NCBI GenBank assembly: GCA_000739535.1
Contig: DF820464.1
Coordinates: forward strand, 137,281 to 201,280
Length of the DNA stretch: 64,000 nucleotides
Direction of reading: 5' to 3'
Origin: Candidatus Vecturithrix granuli
GTDB lineage: Bacteria; Moduliflexota; Moduliflexia; Moduliflexales; Moduliflexaceae
This document shows positions 33,227-43,833 of the stretch, one piece after another. Under the pieces are notes generated by a model that did not search any database, had not been told where the DNA came from, and saw only the letters and a program-made list of their open reading frames with translations. Position numbers and translations under genes: made by a program. Position 1 is the stretch's first letter. The number at the start of each line of letters is the position of its first letter.

Positions 33227-34321
33227 CTATTTTTTTTGCGCACTCTTTCCGACTTGTACCCGTGCAATCATCTGGGAAAATTCTTCCAGGTTCGGAGAAC
33301 GCCGTATCGCTTCATCTTTGCTGATATGACGTCTCTGATACAATTCAAGCAACGATTGATTCATCGTCTGCATCCCAAATTTTTCCTGTCCGATTTGCAT
33401 CTGCGAATAAATTTGGTGTACTTTATCTTCTCGAATTAAATTACGGATGGCAGCCGTCGGAACCATCACCTCTACTCCGAGTACTCGACCTCGCCCCCCC
33501 ATTCTGGGAATCAGTTGCTGCGTCGCAACCCCTTCTAATACAAACGACAATTGTGTACGGACCTGGGTTTGCTGATGGGGAGGAAAAACATCAATCACTC
33601 GATTAATTGTCTGTGCGCACGAATTTGTGTGGAGGGTGGCAAACACAAGATGGCCGGTTTCCGCGACGGTCAGTGCCGCTTCAATGGTTTCCAAATCTCG
33701 CATTTCCCCAATCAAAATCACATCCGGGTCCTGACGCAAAACATGCCGCAATGCTGTTGCAAAGGATTCTGTATCGGTGTGCACTTCGCGTTGATTGACA
33801 AGACAATTTTTATGTTCGTGTAAAAATTCTATCGGATCTTCAATGGTGATAATATGCGCATGGCGCTCCCGATTAATTTTATCAATGATCGCTGCTAATG
33901 TTGTTGATTTGCCGCTTCCCGTTGGACCCGTAAGAAGAACTAATCCCATTGGACGTTCGGCAAATTTTTCCACCGACGATGGCAGACCTAATTCGCGAAA
34001 CGACGAGACTTTATAAGGAATTGTTCGGAACACTGCGCCAACAGTTCCGCGCTGAATAAACGCATTCCCACGAAAACGACACAACCCTTTAATCCCAAAC
34101 GAGAAATCCAGTTCATTCTTTTCCTCAAACAAATGCTTTTGAGAGTCTGTTAAGACGCTATAGATTAATGATTTAGAATGAGACGCTGACAGCGGCAATT
34201 CATTTTCTAAATGACGTAATTCGCCATCAATCCGAATGGTTGGAGGAACTCCTGTGGTGATGTGTAAATCGGAAGCCCCCTGCTCAAACATAAAATTTAA
34301 GAGTTCGTGTAAATCAGCCAT
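33227..34321 (-). CDS. pilT: Type IV pilus retraction ATPase PilT
   Basis: A hexameric cytoplasmic ATPase of 364 aa that drives pilus retraction and twitching. Motifs are 'GASDLHITTGVPP', Walker A 'LLTGPTGSGKSTTLA', the Asp box 'ITIEDPIEFLH', Walker B 'QDPDVILIGEMRD' and the His box 'AETGHLVFATLHTN'. 'LSFVLEGVATQQLIPR' fits PilT's AIRNLIRE-containing C-terminal region, which is also present. It lies between pilB and pilC. Confidence 0.95.
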   Translation of the reverse strand: MADLHELLNFMFEQGASDLHITTGVPPTIRIDGELRHLENELPLSASHSKSLIYSVLTDSQKHLFEEKNELDFSFGIKGLCRFRGNAFIQRGTVGAVFRTIPYKVSSFRELGLPSSVEKFAERPMGLVLLTGPTGSGKSTTLAAIIDKINRERHAHIITIEDPIEFLHEHKNCLVNQREVHTDTESFATALRHVLRQDPDVILIGEMRDLETIEAALTVAETGHLVFATLHTNSCAQTINRVIDVFPPHQQTQVRTQLSFVLEGVATQQLIPRMGGRGRVLGVEVMVPTAAIRNLIREDKVHQIYSQMQIGQEKFGMQTMNQSLLELYQRRHISKDEAIRRSPNLEEFSQMIARVQVGKSAQKK

Positions 34322-34427
34322 ATCCCTCTGTCTGAATCATGATTGCTTTGATTATGCGATATTCATGACGATTATCACCGCAATCATTCCATTCATCATA
34401 AAAATCCAGGTTTCAATACTCTTGTAA

Positions 34428-36263
34428 TTAGCGAATCATCGTCACTTTCAGCACTTCTTCCAAACTCGTCATGCCATCGCGAGCTTTTGTTAATCCACTT
34501 CGTCGTAACGTTAACATCCCATCTTCTTCAGCTTTTGCGCGGAGTTCATCCGTGGAAGCCCCTTGAAGCACCATTTCTCGCAGGTTAGCAGTCATCTTCA
34601 TAACTTCATATAAAGCGACTCGCCCTTTATAACCTCTATTACTACATTTTGGACATCCTTTGGGCGCCCAAATTTGGGTCATTTTATGAGCTTCCTCTTC
34701 AGAATATCCGGCTCGCACAAGCACGTCATAGGGAATTTCGTCAGGAACTTTTTTGGGTTGCTTACACTCACACAAGCGACGCAATAAACGCTGGGCCACG
34801 ATTAATAAAACAGAAGATGACACCAGAAACGGCTCAACTCCCATATTAATCAAGCGGCTAATGGTGCTGGGCGCATCATTGGTATGAAGAGTGCTTAACA
34901 CAAGATGGCCGGTTAATGCCGCTTTAATCCCGATTTCTGCGGTTTCAAAATCACGAATCTCTCCCACCAGAATCACATCAGGATCCTGGCGCAGGAACGA
35001 GCGCAGCGCAGCCGCGAAATTCAACCCAATATCATCGTGCATTTGGACCTGATTAATACCCATTAAATTGAATTCCACCGGATCTTCTGCCGTCATAATA
35101 TTGATGTCAGGCGTATTCAGTGACGATAATGCCGAGTAGAGCGTTGTAGTTTTGCCACTACCGGTTGGCCCAGTCACCAATACCATGCCAAAAGGGCTTT
35201 GAATGGCTTCTCGGAAACGTTCCAGAGATTCCTCTTCAAACCCAAGTTTCGTCATGTCCAATTGTAAGTTGGATTTATCCAACAACCGCATGACGATTTT
35301 TTCACCAAACAAGGTCGGTAAAACAGAGACCCGGTAATCCATGTCTTTCCGTTTTCCAATTTTGAGTTTGATGCGTCCATCCTGCGGCAGACGTTTTTCC
35401 GCAATATCTAACTGCGACATAATTTTAACGCGGGAAGTAATCGCATTTCTTAACGAGAGTGGTAACCCCATTACCTGGTGCAGCGCGCCATCTAAGCGAT
35501 AACGAACCCGGTAGGCTTTCTCATACGGTTCAATGTGAATATCACTCACTTTTTTCTTCACCGCATTCAACAAAATGCCATTGACCAGTTTGATCACCGG
35601 GGCGTTTTCTGCTTCGAACGGATTGACCTCATCATCTTCATCTTCAACCACTTCGATCTGATCGACCGCGCCTTTTACCATTTCTTCAAAATCGTTAATA
35701 TCAACCGTTGGCGCTTCGATGCGATCGTCAACTGAGGCATCCTCCAGATCATCCTCTTTAATACTGAAATCTTTATAATCGATCGACGCAACAGTTTTTT
35801 CTTCCGCTTTGGGGGCACTGGTGGGTCTTTTTTTCGATTTTTTGCTATATTGTTCGGCGATAGCCACAAGAATCGCGCGTTCAGACGCCACTACCGGTTC
35901 GATATTAAAATTCGTCATGAATTTAATATCCTCTATAGCAAAAATATCTGAGGGATCGGCCATAGCCAGAGTCAGGGTGCCGCCCACACGACTAATCGGA
36001 ATAACCGTATATTTTTTCGCAGTTTGGATGGGAATAGTTTCTAATACGGAGGATTCTATTTGAAACGTTTCAAGATCAATCGCCGGAACACCAAATTGTT
36101 TACTTAAACACGACAGGATTTCATCTTCTGCCAGAAATCCCATTTTGACCAATAATGACCCTAAACGTTCACCCGTGCGTTTTTGCTCCTGGAGGGCCTG
36201 TTGTAATTGGTCATTCGTAATTAAATTTGCTTTTTGTAATATTTCCCCTATCTTTTTTGCCAT
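34428..36263 (-). CDS. pilB: Type IV pilus assembly ATPase PilB
   Basis: The extension motor ATPase, 611 aa. An N-terminal MshEN/T2SSE_N domain (about 1-145, 'ILSCLSKQFGVPAIDLETF') can bind c-di-GMP in related proteins. An acidic linker (about 150-215) follows, then the ATPase with Walker A 'VTGPTGSGKTTTLYSAL', 'MTAEDPVEFNL' and Walker B 'RQDPDVILVGEIRD'. The zinc-binding tetra-cysteine is visible as 'LCECKQPKK' and 'GCPKCSNRGYKGR'. It is the first gene of the minus-strand pilus operon. Confidence 0.95.
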   Translation of the reverse strand: MAKKIGEILQKANLITNDQLQQALQEQKRTGERLGSLLVKMGFLAEDEILSCLSKQFGVPAIDLETFQIESSVLETIPIQTAKKYTVIPISRVGGTLTLAMADPSDIFAIEDIKFMTNFNIEPVVASERAILVAIAEQYSKKSKKRPTSAPKAEEKTVASIDYKDFSIKEDDLEDASVDDRIEAPTVDINDFEEMVKGAVDQIEVVEDEDDEVNPFEAENAPVIKLVNGILLNAVKKKVSDIHIEPYEKAYRVRYRLDGALHQVMGLPLSLRNAITSRVKIMSQLDIAEKRLPQDGRIKLKIGKRKDMDYRVSVLPTLFGEKIVMRLLDKSNLQLDMTKLGFEEESLERFREAIQSPFGMVLVTGPTGSGKTTTLYSALSSLNTPDINIMTAEDPVEFNLMGINQVQMHDDIGLNFAAALRSFLRQDPDVILVGEIRDFETAEIGIKAALTGHLVLSTLHTNDAPSTISRLINMGVEPFLVSSSVLLIVAQRLLRRLCECKQPKKVPDEIPYDVLVRAGYSEEEAHKMTQIWAPKGCPKCSNRGYKGRVALYEVMKMTANLREMVLQGASTDELRAKAEEDGMLTLRRSGLTKARDGMTSLEEVLKVTMIR

Positions 36264-36345
36264 AGAATCGATCCTTCAAAATACACAATATTTAGAATAT
36301 ACGACACGATATTTCTCCCCGTTCTTTCTCACGCATCCTTTTTAA

Positions 36346-36375
36346 ATAATAGGTGCGCATCAACTTCCTTGTCAA
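36346..36375 (-). promoter_or_regulatory. Candidate sigma-70 promoter of the pil operon
   Basis: On the minus strand, TTGACA (36375-36370) and TATTAT (36351-36346) are separated by 18 bp, about 80 bp before pilB. The 436-bp gap 36264-36699 between divergent pilB and the CheY-like gene holds no gene. A second TTGACA at 36435-36440 (plus strand) has no matching -10. Confidence 0.6.
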
Positions 36376-36699
36376 GAAAAAAGATGTGATACACGAGAAC
36401 TTCCCTTGAAAAGGATACGTTTCTTTTTTCTTACTTGACATTTTACGTGTATGAAGTGAAAAAATATCGAGGAATATAAGGCATGAAAAGGGCGTATTTC
36501 TTGAATTGAAGATGCAGCCTGCCTGTAAAATGGCAAATTTTATAAGTTGACAAATTTCTCCTATTATGCCAACGTTCAATTTGGAAGAGTTTTTCCATTC
36601 TTATGATGAACGTATTTAACCTGGAAGAGATCGTCCTGTCTCAATAGGAGAGCATTTTCTCAGAGCGGAGACGTGTATTTTTTAGGAGAGGCATCTATT

Positions 36700-37068
36700 A
36701 TGGCAAAATCTGTACTTATCGTAGATGATTCCGCTGTGATTCGAAATTCACTCTGTTTTTTACTTGAAACTGAAGGGTTTGAAGTCCAAACAGCGGGAAA
36801 TGGCATAGAAGGTCTTGAAAAAGTGCAGACTCATCAATTTGATACAATTATTGCGGATATTAATATGCCGAAAATGCATGGCTATGATCTTATCAAAGAA
36901 ATCCGGAAAAAAGAAAATTATAAAGACGTGCCCATTATCATTATTACGACAGAGGAAGAAGCCGCCGATAAGAAAAAGGGATTTGAGGTGGGAGCGAATC
37001 TGTTTTTGATTAAACCGACAGAACCGAAAAAAATGGTGAAATATGTTAAAATGTTTCTCAATCAATAA
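36700..37068 (+). CDS. CheY-like single-domain response regulator
   Basis: A stand-alone receiver of 122 aa. Acidic pocket 'LIVDDSA', phospho-Asp in 'TIIADINMPKMHG', switch Thr in 'IIIITTEEEAADK' and Lys in 'LFLIKPTEPKK' are all present. ATG 36700 has TTAGGAGAGG. It starts the plus-strand chemotaxis cluster and is probably its output regulator, acting on the pilus motors in the manner of PilG/PilH. That target is inferred. Confidence 0.92.
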   Translation: MAKSVLIVDDSAVIRNSLCFLLETEGFEVQTAGNGIEGLEKVQTHQFDTIIADINMPKMHGYDLIKEIRKKENYKDVPIIIITTEEEAADKKKGFEVGANLFLIKPTEPKKMVKYVKMFLNQ

Positions 37069-37169
37069 TGGCCCGGGCTGTTTGTTGGACGGTCAGCGTA
37101 TGCTTCCGGAGGCGGGAAGAGAAACGAGGACATCAGCATCAGAGATCACGCTTTTGTATGGGGAAAATT

Positions 37170-38258
37170 ATGAAGACTCACGTGGACGCGCTCATTCAGC
37201 AGATACAACATGGTAGTCCTGACAGCCGCAGAGAAGCGGTAAGGCAACTTGGGAACATGGAGACGCCTGCCGATCGAGGCGACGTCATCCAGGGGTTAAT
37301 TCAGGTATTGGAAGATGAAGATGTGGCCGTGCGAGAAGCTGCTGAAGAAGCGTTGACCAGGCTGGGGGGAAGAGATGTGATTCAATCGTTGATTCTTTGC
37401 CTGTCCAGTCCCTCGACCACGCTGCTCAACGCCGCAATCGAAATTCTCAGCCGCATTGGCTATGCGGCGATTGACCCAATACGAGCCCTGTTAGAAAGTA
37501 AAGATCATGATATCCGCAAATTCGGTTGTGATATTTTAGGAAATCTTCGACATGCGGAGGCGGTGTATGACCTGATTGACTTGTTGAATGACCCACATGT
37601 GAACGTGGCAATTGCTGCGGGAGAAGCGTTAGGGAAGATTGGAAATTCTGACGCCGTCCCGTATTTAATTCGCGCGTTGCACCATCCTGATACCTGGATG
37701 AAATGTATTGCGGCCGAAGCGTTGGGGAAAATTGGCGATCAACGGGCGATCACCCCCTTCATTGAGATGTCCGCGCATGAAGATCCGATTGTCCTGTACA
37801 CCGTGATTAAAGCGATGGGGAATTTGCGTGATGAACGCGTGCTGCCGTATATTCTTTCGATCTTGCAGGCTAACCCCATCTTTGCCCCTTCAGCCGTGCA
37901 GGCCATCCACACGCTGGCGACAGTGAAAGGCGATGAGATTTATGATCACGTCCGCGCAGCAGGGGTTGAGGGCGCTTTCATGCGATTGTTGCAGAGTGAG
38001 AATCTCGATGTGTTGAAAAGTGCGATCAACCTGGTCGGCCACCTGCATCTCACGCAAGCCGTTCAGCAATTAGGCCGTTTTCTTGAGCATCGTGATGCCC
38101 AGGTTGTGACGGAGGCGCTGCACGCGCTTCTCCGTATGGGCGAACCAGGGATGGCAGAAATTCACAAGGCCATGCCGACCTTATACACCCTGATGAACCA
38201 GATGACAGATCCAGGGCTGCAAAACGCTCTACAACACGCCTTATCAGGCGTCGCATAA
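37170..38258 (+). CDS. HEAT-repeat (PBS-lyase-like) protein
   Basis: A 362-aa alpha-helical solenoid of about ten HEAT-like repeats of 31 residues, for example 'IGNSDAVPYLIRALHHPD' and 'IGDQRAITPFIEMSAHED'. No catalytic residues are recognisable. Such proteins serve as scaffolds in chemosensory pathways. It lies between the CheY-like protein and CheR. The start is ATG 37170 (GGGGA upstream) or ATG 37158; the longer frame back to 37068 begins at the previous stop and is unlikely. Confidence 0.85.
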   Translation: MKTHVDALIQQIQHGSPDSRREAVRQLGNMETPADRGDVIQGLIQVLEDEDVAVREAAEEALTRLGGRDVIQSLILCLSSPSTTLLNAAIEILSRIGYAAIDPIRALLESKDHDIRKFGCDILGNLRHAEAVYDLIDLLNDPHVNVAIAAGEALGKIGNSDAVPYLIRALHHPDTWMKCIAAEALGKIGDQRAITPFIEMSAHEDPIVLYTVIKAMGNLRDERVLPYILSILQANPIFAPSAVQAIHTLATVKGDEIYDHVRAAGVEGAFMRLLQSENLDVLKSAINLVGHLHLTQAVQQLGRFLEHRDAQVVTEALHALLRMGEPGMAEIHKAMPTLYTLMNQMTDPGLQNALQHALSGVA

Positions 38259-38317
38259 AGTACTCGGAATCAGGAATCAATCCACTGGTCTTGGTTCCTC
38301 ATTCCTGAAGTCTTTTC

Positions 38318-39148
38318 TTGTGGTTGCAGGATCAACACGCATTTGAATTACTTCGCGATTTTATTTGGGAAAAAAGCGGGTTATATTTTGAATCTACCAA
38401 ACGGCAGTATTTTTGGCGTCGCGTCCAAAATCGGATGCGGTTGTTGGACTGCTTTGATGGGAAGGAGTACTATCGTATTTTACGCTCTGATACCTCGGAA
38501 ACGGAATTACGGGAATTGTTGAATGTCCTGACCACCACTGAGACGTATTTTTTCCGGAATGAGCCTCAACTGCGAGCCTTTCAGGAGGAAATTCTGCCCG
38601 AGATGCTTCGAAGGAAAAGGGCACAGGGAGACTGCTACCTGCGATTCTGGAGCGCCGGATGTTCCTCTGGAGAAGAACCCTATACGCTCGGCATGATTTT
38701 ACGAGAACATCTCCCGCAGATCGAGCAATGGAACATCACGGTGGTTGGCACAGACATCAATACCCGGATGGTACAGAAAGCGCAGGAAGGGGTGTATCAT
38801 GTGCGGTCGCTGCGGGAAACCCCCGATCGCTATCGCGCCAAATATTTTACAGTTGAGGGCGATCAGTATCGTCTGCACGACGTCATTAAAAAGATGGTGA
38901 CGTTTCGTGTCGGTAATCTGATGCATGCGGAAGATGCATCCCTGATGCACAATGTCGACTGCATTTTTTGTCGCAATGTATTAATTTATTTTAATGTGGA
39001 ATCGTGTCAAAAAGTCATCACGATGTTCTATGAGACCATGGCGACTCAGGGATATTTACTGCTAGGTCATTCTGAGTCATTGTATCGGATTTCTGCTATT
39101 TTTAAGCTCATGAAATTGAAACATTCGCTGGTCTATTATAAAGAGTAA
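38318..39148 (+). CDS. cheR: Chemotaxis protein methyltransferase CheR
   Basis: SAM-dependent methyltransferase of about 276 aa that methylates glutamates of the receptors encoded next door. The N-terminal helical domain spans 1-75. The catalytic domain has 'TTTETYFFRNEPQLRAF', 'RFWSAGCSSGEEPYTLGMIL' (SAM site), 'VVGTDINTRMVQKAQEG' and 'DCIFCRNVLIYF'. The start is unclear: TTG 38318 or TTG 38324, with no strong SD. No CheB methylesterase lies in the cluster. Confidence 0.92.
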   Translation: MWLQDQHAFELLRDFIWEKSGLYFESTKRQYFWRRVQNRMRLLDCFDGKEYYRILRSDTSETELRELLNVLTTTETYFFRNEPQLRAFQEEILPEMLRRKRAQGDCYLRFWSAGCSSGEEPYTLGMILREHLPQIEQWNITVVGTDINTRMVQKAQEGVYHVRSLRETPDRYRAKYFTVEGDQYRLHDVIKKMVTFRVGNLMHAEDASLMHNVDCIFCRNVLIYFNVESCQKVITMFYETMATQGYLLLGHSESLYRISAIFKLMKLKHSLVYYKE

Positions 39149-39164
39149 GAGCGGAGTGAAGATT

Positions 39165-39232
39165 GAGAAGTGACAAGTGAGAAGTGACAAGTGACAATTG
39201 ACAAGTGACAATTGACAAGTGACACTTCTCAA
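39165..39232 (+). repeat. Short-period repeat (AAGTGACA/AATTGACA) between cheR and cheW
   Basis: About eight copies of a seven-base word (GTGACAA, TTGACAA, GTGAGAA) lie in tandem. They end in CACTTCTC, which can pair with the opening GAGAAGTG. No spacer/repeat structure of CRISPR type is present. Confidence 0.75.
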
Positions 39233-39240
39233 GACGGTCT

Positions 39241-39756
39241 ATGCGTGCTCAAGAAGAATATTTTGGCGTTCACGCCGATGAAAAATTACAAGAGGAAGCG
39301 AGCGAGGTGCAATTAGTCAGTTTTCTGCTCGGAGAAGAAGAATTTGGTGCGGATATCCTGATGGTGCAAGAGATTATCCGGATGCAGCCCATTACGCGAG
39401 TCCCGAATGCGCCGCACTTTGTGGAAGGCGTGATCAACCTGCGCGGCAAGGTCATCCCAATTGTGGATCTCCGCAAACGCTTACACATTGACGGGATCAC
39501 AGATAAGAAAAAGATGCGGGTGATCGTGGTGGAGGTTGACACGAAAATGACCGGGTTTATTGTGGATGCAGTCTCGCAAGTGCTGCGTATTCCCAAAAGC
39601 ACTATCGAACCTCCGCCCTCGATTGTGATCGCGGGGATCGACTCGGAATATATCACGGGCGTGAGTAAATTGGGGGAGAAACTCTTGATCCTGCTGGATT
39701 TCAGCAAAATTCTGACTACGCGGGAGAAAAAGGCGTTACACGAGGTTGAGACGTGA
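39241..39756 (+). CDS. cheW: Chemotaxis coupling protein CheW
   Basis: A 171-aa adaptor linking receptors and CheA. Two SH3-like lobes are visible through '[20 protein letters not shown]', '[20 protein letters not shown]', 'VDLRKRL' and '[11 protein letters not shown]'. The ATG 39241 lacks a clear SD. The TGA stop overlaps the GTG start of the next receptor (GTGA), suggesting coupled translation. Confidence 0.92.
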   Translation: MRAQEEYFGVHADEKLQEEASEVQLVSFLLGEEEFGADILMVQEIIRMQPITRVPNAPHFVEGVINLRGKVIPIVDLRKRLHIDGITDKKKMRVIVVEVDTKMTGFIVDAVSQVLRIPKSTIEPPPSIVIAGIDSEYITGVSKLGEKLLILLDFSKILTTREKKALHEVET

Positions 39757-42479
39757 CATTTCGAACAAAATTGACCTTCAGTAGCATTGTGCTGGTATTT
39801 CTGACCTCGGCGCTCTCATCCATTGTCGTAGGAGTCGTCTTGTGGTCAAAAGCGAAAGCAGACGCCAGGCAATCCATGCTTCTGGCTTATCAGTTGATTG
39901 AGGACGATCTGCGTGCTGAACAAGAAGCGTATCACGCGCGCGTCCTCCACCTGATTCGAGGGGAAGAGAAGCTTGATCAGCGCATCTGGTTTGTAACCGC
40001 CTTTGACACCGAAGCCGCTGCAATGGGAGTGGCGTATCTCAATACGCTTCAAAACCTGACAAAGCTAATTTTCCGTCAGGCAGAGATCGCTGCCTATGAT
40101 CAACTGATGCTGTTTGATCCCAACTGGCGACTAGTGGCGCTGGTTGATCAGCACGGCTTCGACGCGCAACCGCTCCTGGGATATACGGTGACCCAGACGG
40201 AGGGCGTCCGCCAATTCTACCAGGCTCGTGTTCAGGAGCATCAGGACATCGAGTGGATGCCTGCTCCACTTCCTGAATCCGTCGACCAGAGAATCCGGGA
40301 ACAGATCGATCATGCGAAAGCGAGCCTCTCCTGGCCGTTGCAAGAAGAAGGGTCTTCTGATGTTGAACCAATCTATGTCGGCTATGTTCAAGAACAGGGG
40401 AAACTCGCCCTGCGTGCTGTGGTCGGCGTCAGGTATTTTGATTATCGCAGCAACACAGAGAAGGTCGTGGGAATTTTGACGGTGACGCGTGTAATCACGA
40501 ACGAGTATATTACAAAGCTTGCGTTACTCAGTCGGATGGAGGTGGATGTGTTTATCGGAGATGCCTTTGCCGGCGGCACATTGCCGCTGCAGGCCATCTC
40601 CGCGCTTGACCAACGCGCTTCCAGAGAGGGCCAGGAGGATTCGTCCGGCCCTTCCGTCCATCCTTTGCCTGCCTCGGAGATTGTGATCACCAACGCCGTG
40701 CTCGATCGTGCGTCCTACTATCAGGCGCTCATGCCGTTACCGGATACTCATGGGCAACCGGTGGGCACCATCGCCCTCTTTCTTTCAAAAGCACAAGTGC
40801 GATCCCAGGTCACATACACCATTGTTTCGCTGCTGGTGGTGGCGTGTGTCGTGATTCTGATGGCAAGCCTGGTGACCTCAATGTATACGGGCAGAAAACT
40901 CGCCACTCCCATTGTCCGCCTGGCGCGATTGATGCAGCGCATTGCTGAAGGCGGCGGCAATTTAACCCAGGGATTGGACGCGTCGGCGGCCGATGAACTC
41001 GGAGAATTAGCCCGCTGGTTTAATCTGTTTTTACAGAAACTCCGGGAAATCGTCATCGAGGTGATGTCTTTAACCGACTATGTCACGAGCGCATCGCAGC
41101 ACCTACGCGCCACCGCTGAACGGATCGCCGAAGAAGTCTCGATCCAGGCCGGCTCCATTCGCCATATCACCGAGATCGTCAACCGGATTTCTCAGGCCGC
41201 CGAAGAAAATCGGCGCATTGCGGATGAACAGGCCGCGCTGGTGCTGGAGGCCTCGGAGTATTCGCAGCAGATCGTCACTTCGATTCAGAACAATACTGAC
41301 ACGGCCGAGCAGCAATTGCAACAGGCGCGTAATGTGCGCGATTTCGTGAAAAACATGAGCGCGACCTCAAAACATGTTGCTCACCACGCGATGACGACGG
41401 CTTCATTGGCGGCGGAGACGGCCTCGGCCGTGACAGAAATGAATCAGTCTGCCCATGAAATTGCGGAGACGACCCATATTCAGGTGGAATCAACCAAAAA
41501 AGCGGTCGACGTGGTCATGAATATGGCACAGATCTCGTCAGCGGCCAGAGCCAAGGCGCATGATGCGGTGGCCCTGGCGGAAGAAGCGTTAACAGCGGCC
41601 TCCAAGGGACAACACGCGGTCAACCAAACGGTCGAGGGGATGAAGGCCATTACAGAAAGTTCTGAGCACATTTCTGATATCATCGAAGTGATTAGTGAGA
41701 TTGCGGAACAAACGGATTTGCTGGCGTTAAACGCGGCAATTGAGGCGGCGCGGGCTGGAGAACATGGCCTGGGCTTTGCGGTGGTGGCCGATGAAATCCG
41801 GCAGTTGGCCGAGCGCGTCGGAAAATCATCGAAAGAAATTACGAAACATATTCAACATAGCAATACGCGCATCCATCAGGGCGCCGCTTTGGTACACGAC
41901 GCGTATGCCGCCTTAGACATGATTTACCAAAATGTCAGTCGCACAGTTGAGCAAATGAAAGCTTTAGCGGCGGCGAATGAGGCTCAGGAATCGCAAAGCG
42001 AGGTGGTCGCCGACACCATCAGCCGGATTGAACAGTTGGCAACCGTGATTGAACAGGCGACCAGTCAGCAGGTGACAGCGGTTGAAGATATTTTACGCAC
42101 CATGGAACAGTTGACCGTGTTGGCGGAAGAAATTACCACACAAACCGATGGGCAGGTGCGCGATGGCGAACAAATTGAACATATTATGACTGAATTAGCT
42201 GATTTCAGCGCGAATATTCATCGCGCCACCCTTGAGCAAGTGTCGGACGCGAGCGCCGAACGGCAACTCATTCAAAACATTGCGGCAAAGGCGCAGCAGA
42301 TTGTGGAGAAAACCTCGGATCAGCATCAACGCGGACAACAGGTTTTTCAGGAGATTCAAAATTTGGAAACCCTTTCGACCCACCATGTGCTCAAGTTACA
42401 CGGCGTGCAAGAAGCGACCTTAGCATTAGTCAATTCTGTCGAGAGTCTTCGGAATCGTGTCAGAAGGTTTCACGTTTAA
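39753..42479 (+). CDS. Methyl-accepting chemotaxis protein with large periplasmic domain
   Basis: A 908-aa receptor. TM1 spans about residues 9-29, a periplasmic domain of about 320 residues (dCache-like in size) follows, then TM2 about 354-376, HAMP ('[20 protein letters not shown]') and a long cytoplasmic coiled coil. The CheA/CheW-contact tip reads '[20 protein letters not shown]' (about 650-670), with Asp where most receptors have Asn. '[19 protein letters not shown]' follows. No C-terminal CheR-binding pentapeptide is seen. GTG 39753 overlaps cheW. The ligand is unknown. Confidence 0.92.
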   Translation: MTFRTKLTFSSIVLVFLTSALSSIVVGVVLWSKAKADARQSMLLAYQLIEDDLRAEQEAYHARVLHLIRGEEKLDQRIWFVTAFDTEAAAMGVAYLNTLQNLTKLIFRQAEIAAYDQLMLFDPNWRLVALVDQHGFDAQPLLGYTVTQTEGVRQFYQARVQEHQDIEWMPAPLPESVDQRIREQIDHAKASLSWPLQEEGSSDVEPIYVGYVQEQGKLALRAVVGVRYFDYRSNTEKVVGILTVTRVITNEYITKLALLSRMEVDVFIGDAFAGGTLPLQAISALDQRASREGQEDSSGPSVHPLPASEIVITNAVLDRASYYQALMPLPDTHGQPVGTIALFLSKAQVRSQVTYTIVSLLVVACVVILMASLVTSMYTGRKLATPIVRLARLMQRIAEGGGNLTQGLDASAADELGELARWFNLFLQKLREIVIEVMSLTDYVTSASQHLRATAERIAEEVSIQAGSIRHITEIVNRISQAAEENRRIADEQAALVLEASEYSQQIVTSIQNNTDTAEQQLQQARNVRDFVKNMSATSKHVAHHAMTTASLAAETASAVTEMNQSAHEIAETTHIQVESTKKAVDVVMNMAQISSAARAKAHDAVALAEEALTAASKGQHAVNQTVEGMKAITESSEHISDIIEVISEIAEQTDLLALNAAIEAARAGEHGLGFAVVADEIRQLAERVGKSSKEITKHIQHSNTRIHQGAALVHDAYAALDMIYQNVSRTVEQMKALAAANEAQESQSEVVADTISRIEQLATVIEQATSQQVTAVEDILRTMEQLTVLAEEITTQTDGQVRDGEQIEHIMTELADFSANIHRATLEQVSDASAERQLIQNIAAKAQQIVEKTSDQHQRGQQVFQEIQNLETLSTHHVLKLHGVQEATLALVNSVESLRNRVRRFHV

Positions 42480-42585
42480 CGCAGAGCTTGGGAGGACGTG
42501 TCTGAGTGGTGAACGGCAGGGCTTTTAGTGATGTCTTTATCGCCTCTCTGATCATTGCAACACGTCGCCAGGTTTTTTCTGAACC

Positions 42586-43833
42586 ATGAAACGTTTGTTC
42601 CATCTGAAATCGTTTTTCCCCCAGGTTTGTTTAATGGTGGGGGGAGTGGTACTGGGGATCTCGCTCGCCAAACTCTGGTATCTCCAGCGCGTGGTGAATC
42701 ATGAGTGGCGTGGGGAACTGGTGTTCAGTCAATGGAACTATGGCGCTCTCATGCTCTGTGATGTGGCCATGGTGCTGATCCTCTGGGTGATGCTTTGGAG
42801 ACGCTATCAGATTACACTGGTCCGACCGATGGGACAGCTTGCCGAGATGATAACACGTCTGCGAGGTCATCGAAGCCAGGTCAGCACGGAGATCTTGCGC
42901 GGGTCATGTGAAGACATACAGGAATTGGCGCGGGCGACAAGCGCGCTGGTAAACCAGGTCAACGCGCTGATCACGCACGGGCATGAAGTAGGGCAACGCC
43001 TGCTTGAGACGTCACATAGTGCCTTTGCCGCCTCAAAACATCAATCCACGCTCCTGTCGGAGTACGTTACCGCCTCCGACGTGATGGCGAGGAATCTGCG
43101 CGACCTGGTGATGACTGCCCAGCAGATCAGCGCCGATGGGCAGGCGGCGGTGGAGGTGGCTAGTCGCACTATGGAGTTGGCCGAACAGGGGCAGCAGGCC
43201 GTGATGCTTGTAGCGCAGAGTATAGATGATATCCGCCAGGCGTTTCAACGAAATTCTGACAAGATTCTGGCGCTGGGAAGACACTCGGAACAGATTCATG
43301 ATGTCGCCGCTGCCATTGATCGGATGATTGAAGATACCAAGCTGATTGCGTTTAATGCGACTATTGAGGCGGCCCGCGCCAGGAATGAAGGGCGGGGATT
43401 TGGCGTGGTGGCAATGGAAATGAAACGCTTAGCTGATGAAGTTTGCGATTCCACGGAAGATATGAAAGAGGTGATTCACGAGATTCAGAGCGCGTCCTCG
43501 CTGTTGGTGCTGGGCACGGAAGAAGACATGAACACGGTCTCGCACGGTGCCCGGCTGGCGGAAGATGCCGGCGAAGTGCTTGCGCAAATTTTGGCGATGG
43601 CGACACTCACAACCGAATCGGTGCAGCGCATGGCGTCGGCCACACACCAGCACATCCACGCCAGCGAGCAGGTGTTGCATGCGGTGGACACGGCCAATCA
43701 GTCCACCCGACGCTTTGCGCAGGAATCAACACAAATTGCGGTCGCCGCTGCTGAATTGAGTCTGCTGGCGGAGGGCCTACGACAACTTCTGGTCAGGTTT
43801 GGAGGGGAGGGTGTATGGGAACAGAGCAGTTGA
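42586..43833 (+). CDS. Second methyl-accepting chemotaxis protein, minimal sensor region
   Basis: A 415-aa receptor with two close membrane segments (about 13-32 and 49-67) and only about 15 residues between them, so it has no room for a periplasmic ligand domain. The cytoplasmic tip 'EDTKLIAFNATIEAARARNE' and 'GFGVVAMEMKRLADEVCDS' are present but diverge from the usual QTNLLALNA form. It may sense inside the membrane or signal with the first receptor. It ends 19 bases inside cheA. Confidence 0.88.
   Translation: MKRLFHLKSFFPQVCLMVGGVVLGISLAKLWYLQRVVNHEWRGELVFSQWNYGALMLCDVAMVLILWVMLWRRYQITLVRPMGQLAEMITRLRGHRSQVSTEILRGSCEDIQELARATSALVNQVNALITHGHEVGQRLLETSHSAFAASKHQSTLLSEYVTASDVMARNLRDLVMTAQQISADGQAAVEVASRTMELAEQGQQAVMLVAQSIDDIRQAFQRNSDKILALGRHSEQIHDVAAAIDRMIEDTKLIAFNATIEAARARNEGRGFGVVAMEMKRLADEVCDSTEDMKEVIHEIQSASSLLVLGTEEDMNTVSHGARLAEDAGEVLAQILAMATLTTESVQRMASATHQHIHASEQVLHAVDTANQSTRRFAQESTQIAVAAAELSLLAEGLRQLLVRFGGEGVWEQSS

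Noticed and set aside
36435-36440. TTGACA upstream of the CheY-like gene as its promoter
   Set aside because: No acceptable -10 lies 15-19 bases downstream.
39165-39232. CRISPR-like array
   Set aside because: Repeat units are seven bases and contiguous, without spacers; no cas genes. The arrays at 7064-7366 are likewise contiguous and coding.
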